DNA of 64,000 nt, taken from NCBI RefSeq assembly GCF_009905375.1, contig NW_027417132.1, forward strand, positions 1-64,000, read 5' to 3'. The DNA comes from Apium graveolens. Taxonomy: Eukaryota; Streptophyta; Magnoliopsida; Apiales; Apiaceae. Shown one piece after another: positions 56,253 through 64,000 of the stretch. The notes beneath the pieces were generated by a model. The model did not search any database and had not been told where the DNA came from. It worked only from the letters and a program-made list of their open reading frames with translations. The position numbers and the translations under genes are program-made. The first letter of the stretch is position 1. Each line of letters opens with the position of its first letter.

Positions 56253-59200
56253 ATGGCACCCAAGGACATTTTCTTTGATGGAGCAAAGTTTGTTCCTAAT
56301 AACTTCTCTGCGATACTACACACTACAGAGGCACCCTCTGAATTTCATTTTATTCAAGACTTTCTCACAAGTTCTGATATTGGGTTTGCTCTAACTGAGC
56401 CTACATCAATTTCTGGGGTTCAAGTACTGGAGTTTTGGAGGAGTGGAGTATATGACAATGGTGGTGCTCACGGGTCCCCAAGTTTAATATTTTCATCAGG
56501 GGAAAATGAGTATGTTGTGACTCTGTCTACGGTTAGACAGGCATTACAGCTTCCTGAGGACTGTGTTTATTCTACTGTTGATGACTCAGTTCTTCAAAAT
56601 ATGATGGTTAGTCTGGGATATGAAGGGACATTGACCAAGCTTGGACAGTTGAAGAGATCCTTCATACGGAGGGAATGGAGTTTCTTCTTTGATTGCATTA
56701 CCAAAGCTTTCGCCAACAAATGTACAAATTTTGATGCAATTCCCATATTCAGCCAACAAATCGGGTATGCACTTCTAAATCACACTGATTTTGATTATGC
56801 ACGTGCAGTTTTGGGTTCTATTGGGGATAGGATGACAGAAGATCGCAATACTGTATATTTTGCAAGATTTTGTCAGCTTATTTATAATTTTTGTTATAAT
56901 TCCCCCCAAAATTTTGGTGATCTCATTCCATCTTTCAGAATAGCTAAGAGAGCTTTTACTGATTTATTATCTTCTGATAATAAAAAGGCTGTGTTAAGAC
57001 CCCTCTTAATACCTTTATCTGTCAAACAAGCCTTAATCACCTATGATCCTGTTAAGTACACTGCACTTTATCCTGATGTTCAAACATCAGAACCTGGTTC
57101 ATCAGCACCTACCATCTCTACTCAGCCACCTCAAACCTCTCAACCATCTCTCAGAACATATCTCAAGTCCTATGTGAAACCTACATCTTCCAAGCCAAAG
57201 AGAACAAAGACTGTTTCTCACACACCTCAGAAGAAGAGGAGGATCACCTTGAGAGATGACTCAGATTCTGAGGAACCGATTCTTTCTTCAGAACCTGTGG
57301 TAACTGCAGCTGAGAAAAAGATTTCTCAGAAGGATTCTGAACTTGGAGGATCTAAGCTTCTCAAGAGGCTTAGAAAAATGACAATTCCTGACACTTCCAA
57401 GGACTCTAAATTACCAAGGACATACCAGAAACAGAGGGTAAAAAGGCCAGTTTCAGATGATGATGAGGAAGCAGCTAAGGAAGGGGATCAGGAATCTCTG
57501 ATCTCACAAGAAAAAGAATTTGCTCCAGTTACTTCTTCTCCATCCACTCAATCTCAGGAAACTGTATCTGACAAGGCTAATTTCCCATCTGTGTCTCTTG
57601 GTCATCAAGGCACAAGTGTTGATAATGCTGATCAACACTTAGTTGTGCCTGGAGTAATTTTCTTAGAAGCTCCAACAACAACAAATCTTTTGCCAACAAC
57701 TGTTACTGATGCTATTAAAACTCCGGAATTCCCTAAGTCATCTTCTCTGCATCTAGACACTGATGATCAGACTTTAGGTGAGCATCAGGATTTGGCTGTT
57801 GATCAGAACTTAGCATCAGATCAGCAATTGGAGGATGCTGACGCCTCCATTGCTACTCACACTGCTATTATATCAGATGATACTGATTCTATAAGTTCTG
57901 ATGCTGCACATGCTGGGGATACTGGTGATGCTGCTCCAACTGCAAATACTGATGCAGCAGGTCCTTCAGGACAAATTCCTCTTTCAAAGTCTGAACTAGT
58001 AAAGAAGTATGTTACAGAGGAACCACCAGTGCCTTGGAGTGAAACTCCTGCAGGACAGGAGTGGACTAAGGAATGGAACTCAGTCTCATGTATTCCATCT
58101 GCGTTACATCTTACTGAGCACTTTACTAAAGCTGATGAAATGTTAAATTCTGATGATTTCAAAGCTCAGCTTCGTGTCACTGCATTGAGTACTAAAAATC
58201 TACAAGGTCTTCATTCAATTACTCATGCCGACATACACAAGATTCAGGAGAACTTTATCAAACAAGAACAAGTTTGGAAACTTGATAAGAAAAAGTTCTT
58301 TCAACCATCTATGGATAGGATTGCTTATATTGAGAAGACTCAAGATCGCCAACAAGCACAGATTGATAAAATTCTGCAAAATCAAGCTTCTCAGCAATCA
58401 CAACTGACAGAAATCCAATCTTCAGTGGAATTGCTTATCTCTCTTCTACTTCCTGCTGATGCCAAAAAGGGGGAGAAAGTGATTAAGTCCAAATGCAAGG
58501 ATGACAAGACACTGCAAGGAAAGGATGATGAAAAAGATGACCAAGGAAACTCTGGAATGGGTGGAGGTCATAGTCAAAGTAAAAGATTCTCATCAAGAAA
58601 TGCTGAAATTACAAGTCACAGGATAAGTTCTGATACTGGGAAGAGATTAAGTTCTGATACTGGTAAAAGAATAAATTCTGATGAACTTCTAGATCTTGAT
58701 GAAGAAATGTCAAGACAGTTATTTCTTCAAGAAAATCCAGGAATGGACTTGGAAAGTTTAAAGGAAGAAGAAGCTAGACTTAAATCAGAGAAAGTCACAT
58801 CTAAATCCGAAGCTTCTGGTAAAAAGTCACTTCCAAAACTGAAAGGTATTGTGATTAAAGAAAAGGCACAAACTGAAGCAACATTTGCTAAATCACAACC
58901 AAAGATAGACCCAAGATCCAAGGGTAAAGAAAAGGTTGGTGAACCTGTCAAAGTCTATGTACCTCCTGAAGATGAAGAAATTACTGATGACAAAGATAAT
59001 CTTGCTCTGACTTCAAGAAAAGTTCTTAAAACAACCTCTGACACAGCCCAAGTTTTTCAGAGTCAAGAAATTAAAAGTTCTGATATTCAAAAGAAGCAAG
59101 TAACCTCTGACACAGCTCAAGTTAACTTGATATCAGAAGGAAGATCAAATACACTCCTACCAGGATTCACTAAAGCAAAACAAACTCAACCTTTGAAGAC

Positions 59201-59921
59201 TACTGCAAGTCGTTTTGAAGCTAGAGTAGTTACTGGAAAGGAAGCAAGAGATAAAACTGGATTGGGAAGTGCTGATGAAAGAAGAGTACACAACACTACC
59301 AATGATCCAACTTCCTTGTGTGAACCAGGAATTGGAGCAACTCCTGAAAGATTGAATCAATTGGAATCTGTACAAATGGTTTACCATACCTACTTGAAGG
59401 AACACATCTTGTTGTATTTCATGACAGATGGTAGGGTTTATCATATAAGACAAAATGCCATTCCATTGAAGTATTTTGAAGAATTGGAGCATGTATTATT
59501 CTTACTTCAAGTGGATGACAGATTGACAGGGACTGCTGCAAATTATTTGAAAGAACAGATTCAGAGACAGAAAAGACTTTATTCTGTTAAGTCTGACAGC
59601 ATATATGTTCCAAAGTACAGAAATCACAATGGTGATATTGTTGATATGAAGCCTAATACTGCACAGATCAGAACATATCTTGGTATTAAGGGGCTTGAAT
59701 TCAATCTAGAGTCTAACAAAGCTTATGTCATAAGACTAGATCGGGAGTTGAGAAGAGCAAAGATTAATGATCTCAGAGCTGCAATATTTCAAACTGGTGA
59801 AGATACTGCAGAGCTTAAAGATGTCAAACGGAGAATGATTGATGAACTCAGATATGCTGAGAAATGTTTGTTGAAGAATTATCTCAGAACAACTCCTGAC
59901 ATCAGAGAGATCAGAAAATGA
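56253..59921 (+). CDS. ORF3 of Sirevirus F, intact, 1,222 aa
   Basis: Third ORF between pol and the 3' LTR. It starts MAPKDIFFDGAKF; the upstream region looks like a leader. Residues 1-270 are a compact domain (LEFWRSGVYDNGG; RREWSFFFDCITKAFANK; VYFARFCQLIYNFCYN) with counterparts in ORF3 of G. Residues about 280-590 are low-complexity, Ser/Thr/Asp-rich and basic, followed by a second conserved-looking block (VPWSETPAGQEWTKEWNSV) and a coiled coil (FIKQEQVWKLDKKKFF ... QQSQLTEIQSSVELLISLL). A tandem SSDTGKR repeat lies near residues 790-810. The C terminus is a folded-looking block with coiled coils (ELRRAKINDLRAAIF). No enzyme motif, signal peptide or clear membrane span. Function unknown. 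Confidence 0.88.
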   Translation: MAPKDIFFDGAKFVPNNFSAILHTTEAPSEFHFIQDFLTSSDIGFALTEPTSISGVQVLEFWRSGVYDNGGAHGSPSLIFSSGENEYVVTLSTVRQALQLPEDCVYSTVDDSVLQNMMVSLGYEGTLTKLGQLKRSFIRREWSFFFDCITKAFANKCTNFDAIPIFSQQIGYALLNHTDFDYARAVLGSIGDRMTEDRNTVYFARFCQLIYNFCYNSPQNFGDLIPSFRIAKRAFTDLLSSDNKKAVLRPLLIPLSVKQALITYDPVKYTALYPDVQTSEPGSSAPTISTQPPQTSQPSLRTYLKSYVKPTSSKPKRTKTVSHTPQKKRRITLRDDSDSEEPILSSEPVVTAAEKKISQKDSELGGSKLLKRLRKMTIPDTSKDSKLPRTYQKQRVKRPVSDDDEEAAKEGDQESLISQEKEFAPVTSSPSTQSQETVSDKANFPSVSLGHQGTSVDNADQHLVVPGVIFLEAPTTTNLLPTTVTDAIKTPEFPKSSSLHLDTDDQTLGEHQDLAVDQNLASDQQLEDADASIATHTAIISDDTDSISSDAAHAGDTGDAAPTANTDAAGPSGQIPLSKSELVKKYVTEEPPVPWSETPAGQEWTKEWNSVSCIPSALHLTEHFTKADEMLNSDDFKAQLRVTALSTKNLQGLHSITHADIHKIQENFIKQEQVWKLDKKKFFQPSMDRIAYIEKTQDRQQAQIDKILQNQASQQSQLTEIQSSVELLISLLLPADAKKGEKVIKSKCKDDKTLQGKDDEKDDQGNSGMGGGHSQSKRFSSRNAEITSHRISSDTGKRLSSDTGKRINSDELLDLDEEMSRQLFLQENPGMDLESLKEEEARLKSEKVTSKSEASGKKSLPKLKGIVIKEKAQTEATFAKSQPKIDPRSKGKEKVGEPVKVYVPPEDEEITDDKDNLALTSRKVLKTTSDTAQVFQSQEIKSSDIQKKQVTSDTAQVNLISEGRSNTLLPGFTKAKQTQPLKTTASRFEARVVTGKEARDKTGLGSADERRVHNTTNDPTSLCEPGIGATPERLNQLESVQMVYHTYLKEHILLYFMTDGRVYHIRQNAIPLKYFEELEHVLFLLQVDDRLTGTAANYLKEQIQRQKRLYSVKSDSIYVPKYRNHNGDIVDMKPNTAQIRTYLGIKGLEFNLESNKAYVIRLDRELRRAKINDLRAAIFQTGEDTAELKDVKRRMIDELRYAEKCLLKNYLRTTPDIREIRK
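58621..58684 (+). repeat. Three-unit tandem repeat inside F ORF3
   Basis: About 24-bp units containing ataagttctgatactgg, repeated with small changes, encode RISSDTGKRLSSDTGKRINS. The repeat core is the same TAAGTTCTGATA word found throughout F. Confidence 0.85.
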
Positions 59922-60115
59922 TGAAGCCAAGTCAAAGATCTACAACTACTTAAATTCTGATGTGTATACAGACTAAAGTTGTTATCAGAAGTTGAATTGG
60001 TAAAAGCTTTAAGGACTGTAAGTTGTAGTTATCTTGTCTATTTCTCATGCATTTGTACTTAATGTTTTTGACATCATCAAATATCTGTTAAACTTGTATA
60101 TTTTGATAATTTACA

Positions 60116-60128
60116 AGTTGGGGGAGAT
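60116..60128 (+). other. Polypurine tract of F
   Basis: agttgggggagat lies directly before the 3' LTR at 60129, the same block as in G. Confidence 0.92.
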
Positions 60129-60741
60129 TGTTAGATATATTTGATAATGTCATGGCTAATATGTTTTATGTTTAGATTTCAGATCTTATTTGAACAGAAC
60201 AAATCAGTACTTAACTGATCAGTACTTATACTGGACGTCAGAACTTAAGGGATATCAGTACTTATGTTATCAGGAGATAAGCATCAGGAGATAGATATCA
60301 GAACTTAAGTGCTGAAGGACGATCAGATAAGGACAGTAGCTGATTAAAGTTAAGAAGATCAAGATAAACATAAGAAGAGATATGCATGAAGAAGGAATTC
60401 CGTAAAGAATGGAATACTTGGAAGGAAAGATATCTGATTGATATATATTAGGAAGCAGAATTATATTCCATATCAATTAGCGATTATCTTGTAACTGTGT
60501 AATATATAAACACAGACATAGGGTTTACACTATAAGTGTTATCATTATCGAGAATATTATTTACTGTAATCCTAGCAGCTCTCGTGATATTTTGTTCATC
60601 ACTGAGAGATAACAGTTCCAGATTGTAACAGAGTTTATTGTTTCAATAAAGTTTGTTTTCTGTTACATAAGTTCTTGAAGTTTGATTTGATTGTAATAAA
60701 CACTGTATTCACCCCCTCTACAGTGAAAGTGTGACCTAACA
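60129..60741 (+). repeat. 3' LTR of F
   Basis: 613 bp, the partner of 47440-48052, with one substitution seen by eye. TSD catac follows at 60742-60746. Confidence 0.97.
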
Positions 60742-60746
60742 CATAC

Positions 60747-62655
60747 ATTATTCCTTTCAAATTGATTTAGCTCCTCCTGCATAGCTAAAATCCAATCAGG
60801 ATCCAACAAAGCTTCTTCTACCTTCTTTGGTTCTTCCTTTGACATAAAGCTGCTGTATAGACATTCTTCCTGAGTTGCTCTTCTTGTTTGAACTCTAGAA
60901 GAAACATCACCAATGATAAGCTCAAAGGGGTGATCTTTTGTCCATTTCCTTTGTTGAGGTAGATTAGCTCTATATGAAGAGGCCTCATGATTGTCTTGAT
61001 GTGTGATTGAGTTTTGATTTCTAGAAACTCCCCCTGAGTTTGTGGATCTTTGATTTGAGAAAGGAGAATTTTCTGTAGGTGATCTGTCTTGACCTCCTGC
61101 TCCTTTTGATGACCTGACGGATGGTGAATTTTGAGTACCGACGGATGAGGCAGGTTGTCTTCCGACGGATAACACAGATTGCCTTCCGACGGATGAAGCA
61201 TTATGTAACTCGACGGATGTTGAGTTTTGTGCTTCATTGGTGGTGGATTTGTCTGCATTATCCTTAGACACTATTTCTTGATCACTCTCATTATCACTTT
61301 CATCACTAACCATCTCAACATTGTCGAATTTAAGGCTCTCATGGTAATCTCCATCTTCCAGTCCTTCAATCTTTTTATCATTAAACATAACATGTATAGA
61401 TTCCACAACAATGTTGGTTCTTAGGTTGTAGATTCTATATGCTTTACCAACAGCATATCCAACAAAAATTCCTTCATCTGCTTTAGCATCAAACTTCCCA
61501 TTTTGATCAGTTTGATTTCTCAGGATATAGCATTTGCAGCCAAAGACATGAAGAAAGTTTAGAGTTGGCTTCATTGTTCTTGAATAATTGATAGGGAGTC
61601 ATGCATCTTGCTTGATTAATCAGAGAAATGTTCTGAGTGTAGCATGCGGTATTTACAGTTTCAGCCCAGAAATATGTTGGTAGTTTAGATTTTTCAAGCA
61701 TTGTCCTTGCAGCTTCAATAAGTGATATGTTCTTCCTTTCCACTACTCTATTCTGTTGTGGAGTCCTTGCTGCTGAAAACTCATGCAGTATCCCATTTTC
61801 TTCACAGAATTCTCTCATGACAGAGTTTTTAAACTCAGTTCCATTGTCACTCCTAATTCTTCTAACTTTGAAATCAGGATGATTGTTGACTTGCCTTATG
61901 TGATTGATGATGATTTCACTAGCCTCATCTTTAGACTTTAGAAAATATGTCCAAGAGAACTTTGAGATATCATCTACAATTACTAGGCAAAATCTTCTCC
62001 TTGAGATTGACAATACATTGACTAGTCCAAACAAGTCCACGTGAAACAGTTATAAAGGTTCTTCAATTGCTGAATCAAGTTTCTTCCTGAATGATGCTTT
62101 GATCTGCTTCCCCTTTTGGCAGGCATCACACAGTCCATCCTTTGAAAACTCCACGAGAGGAATACCTCGTACCAGTTCTTTCTTTAGAAGCTCATTCATG
62201 GTCTTGAAGTTTAAATGAGATAGCTTCTTGTGCCATAGACAACTTTCATCCTGACTTGCTTTACTGAGAAGACAAGTTACAAATTCTGCTTTAGTTGAGT
62301 TGAAATCAGCTAGGTACACATTTCCTCTTCTCACACCAGTGAGAACCACTTTGTTGCTTTGATTATTAGTCACAACACAGGCTTCTTTGTTGAAGGTTAC
62401 TGAATTGCCTTTGTCACAAAGCTGGCTGATACTCAACAGATTATGTTTGAGACCATCCACTAAGGCAACCTCCTCAATGATTACATTGTCTTTTGAAATC
62501 AAGCCATATCCCACAGTATAACCCTTGCTGTCATCTCCAAAAGTAATACTTGGGCCAGCTCTCTCCTTAAACTCTGTGAGCAGGGTAGAATCACCAGTCA
62601 TGTGTCTTGAACAACCACTGTCCAAGTACCAAAGATTCCTTCTGTTTCCCTGCAC
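60747..62655 (-). pseudogene. pol: Protease, integrase and linker of Sirevirus G
   Basis: From 62655 down: NLWYLDSGCSRHMTGDSTLL (protease DSG site), GAG-pre-integrase ([19 protein letters not shown]), a TAA at 62050-62052 in a glutamine position, then the integrase core ([26 protein letters not shown]) with all three acids. A frameshift near 61575 precedes VFGCKCYILRNQ. The C-terminal linker contains a short repeat (SVGRQSVLSVGRQ, 61115-61217) made by copies of TCCGTCGGA. It ends at 60747, where element F is inserted, and continues in RT at 47434. Confidence 0.9.
61115..61217 (-). repeat. CCGTCGG word cluster in the G integrase linker
   Basis: Five copies of TCCGTC(G/A)G-type words in about 100 bp, encoding S-V-G/R. 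The same nucleotide word occurs in LTRs and in gag of this family, there in another reading frame (Y-P-S-D). Confidence 0.85.
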
Positions 62656-62669
62656 ACATCAAAATCAAA

Positions 62670-64000
62670 TCAAGTTGATTTTGGTACCCAAGTTTCCTTG
62701 GGTCCTGCCTTGTTAGCTTTCTTCTTCCGTTTCTTAGGTCTTAACTCATTTGACTTAGGAATTTCAGATTCTTCCTTAGTCATTTGGGTTGGGCCTTTGA
62801 AACCATTTAATGCAACAGAATTATCATGCATATTATGGCTACCAGGAAATGGCATGCTCGGTGTAAACATGTTATTCCAGTAGGGCATGCTAAATGGCAT
62901 TTGAGGCATACTGTATGCATCATAGTATGGATTAGGTGCAAATGGCATATTAGCAAACTGTGCATTCATGTTCTGTGTAGGCATAACATTAACAGACATG
63001 GGAGGCATTGCATTCATGTTGGGAAATTGAGACTGAACAGACATGGGAGTAGGCATGGCAGATTTGCAATTAACAGACAAATGATTTACACTACCATACT
63101 TGACACAGATTTTTCTAGGAGCATATTTATCAGGTGTGTATTTATTGTGTTTGTTAATCCCTACTTTACCATTCATTTTGTTTTTCTTTTTAGTCTCCGT
63201 TTTTATCTCAATTTTCTCAAGTCTGTCACTTAGCTGTTTGACAGTCATGTGACCAACATTACCCATTTTTCCTTTCTTAACTTGACTTGACTCTCCTGAA
63301 ACAAATTTCTTGGAAACAGACCCATACTTCTCATTTAGCTTGATTAGTTTGGCTTTGCTAATGGGCTTGCTCACAGCCGACAGATGAGGATTTTCATCTT
63401 TCGACGGATAACACTTTTTTTTATCCGACGGATAGTCCTCATCATCCGAGTCTACATCTGTCAGCAAACCATCTACCAAATTAGGTTCTAGTTTCTCTTT
63501 ATTCTTTTTCCAGGCTTCATCACAAAAAGACTCAATTCCTTGAACTTTGGTGATTTGAGCATGGACATCCCTGGATGTTTTCCATGCTTTAATCACCTCT
63601 TGTTCACGCTCGAGCTGCTTCTTTAAAATCTCTTCCTTTTTCAAGGACATAGTTAATTCCTCCTTGGCAATCTTACACTCAATCCTTAGTTTCTCAAAAT
63701 CAACAAACTGAGACTCAAGCACATTATTCCTCTCACTTAAAAACAAGTTGTTTTCTTTGATTTTAGCATTTTCTTTAGTAAGAGACTTAAGTGTAACACG
63801 CAAATGATATAATTCTGTAGACATGTCATTTATGGCATCATTACACTCAGCTTTAGATAAATGTGCAAGGTTTATAGTGATTACCTGATTGCTTGAGCAA
63901 CTTGTCTCTGTTTCATCAGACTTGGCCATTAGGGCTAGATTGACATAGCTGACATCTTCATCTTCATCCAAACCATCCGCTGCCCAGTCATTCTCTTGTG
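62670..64000 (-). pseudogene. gag: Gag of Sirevirus G, C-terminal part
   Basis: The open frame from the right edge of the window to a stop at 62670, about 440 codons; the N terminus is outside. Acidic start (DEDEDVSY), coiled coil (RVTLKSLTKENAKIKENN ... KKEEILKKQLEREQEVIKAW), CCGTCG words encoding YPSDK, a knuckle with one Cys replaced (CVKYGSVNHLSVNC near 63085-63130), then a Met/Pro/Asn-rich tail (FPNMNAMPPMSVNVMPT) and the boundary word WVPKST. Longer and better preserved than in B. Marked pseudogene because of the knuckle defect and the broken element; this stretch itself has no stop. Confidence 0.85.

Larger units (their letters stand above)
47440..60741 (+). mobile_element. Sirevirus-type Copia element F, young and almost complete
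   Basis: 13.3 kb with identical TSDs catac at 47435-47439 and 60742-60746. The 613-bp LTRs at 47440-48052 and 60129-60741 differ, by eye, at one site only (attatgaag against attaggaag). PBS at 48055, PPT at 60116-60128. Order: gag, PR-IN-RT-RH, a 1.4-kb spacer, a small ORF and a 1,222-aa ORF3. The internal layout, three zinc knuckles and C-terminal ORF3 fit a Sirevirus (SIRE/Maximus) lineage. It is inserted in pol of element G, another Sirevirus. Confidence 0.96.
40707..64000 (-). mobile_element. Sirevirus-type Copia element G
   Basis: Minus-strand element: gag (from beyond 64000 to 62670), PR/IN (62655-60747), RT/RNase H (47434-46008), ORF3 (45487-40915), PPT (40770-40757) and a 50-bp remnant of the 3' LTR. 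Element F (47440-60741, TSD catac) splits pol between the integrase linker and RT. Same family as B, E and K by gag and LTR similarity. The 5' LTR lies outside the window; most of the 3' LTR has been lost to a deletion. Confidence 0.9.

Overview
The window is plant nuclear DNA and, as far as I can read it, consists entirely of LTR retrotransposons inserted into one another. I see no host gene, tRNA, rRNA or CRISPR array. Plant origin follows from Ty1/Copia Sirevirus-type gag-pol, Athila-like Ty3/Gypsy elements with a third ORF, primer-binding sites for plant initiator tRNA-Met and tRNA-Asp, and 5-bp target-site duplications (TSDs). It looks like heterochromatin of a large-genome eudicot; I cannot name the species. 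The letters A-K are labels local to this report.

Layout, left to right. 1-3219: 5' end of minus-strand Sirevirus B (gag, PBS, LTR), inserted in Athila-like Gypsy A. 3220-5793: decayed RT/RNase H/integrase of A (+). 5794-18398: Copia H (+), inserted in A with TSD GGAGG; H is itself split by a 4-kb solo LTR, I (10281-14334, TSD TTTAC). 18399-20590: tail of A. 20591-21581, 37759-39097 and 40152-40706: pieces of minus-strand Sirevirus C. 21582-37758: Athila-like Gypsy D (+, TSD GTAAC), inserted in C and carrying two later solo LTRs, J (26270-30293, TSD CACCT) and K (31102-32085, TSD GAGAT). 39098-40151: solo LTR E in C. 40707-64000: minus-strand Sirevirus G, same family as B, E and K. 47440-60741: young Sirevirus F (+, TSD CATAC), inserted in the pol of G.

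Relative age. F is youngest: its two 613-bp LTRs differ by one base by eye, its gag and 1,222-aa ORF3 are open, and its pol is broken mainly by one TGA beside the protease active site. H and D have LTR pairs differing by a few percent and carry many stops. A and C are older fragments.

How the genes relate. Gag (coat), protease, integrase, RT and RNase H are the replication set of each element. ORF3 lies between pol and the 3' LTR in F and G (Sirevirus) and in D (Athila); its function is unknown. The most unusual signals are an array of stem-loops with a near-invariant loop in the leader of H, family-specific short words scattered through LTRs, spacers and coding regions of the two Sirevirus families, a chain of hairpins just upstream of the H TATA box, GC-rich palindromic repeats in D, and apparent internal promoters ahead of the Sirevirus ORF3s.
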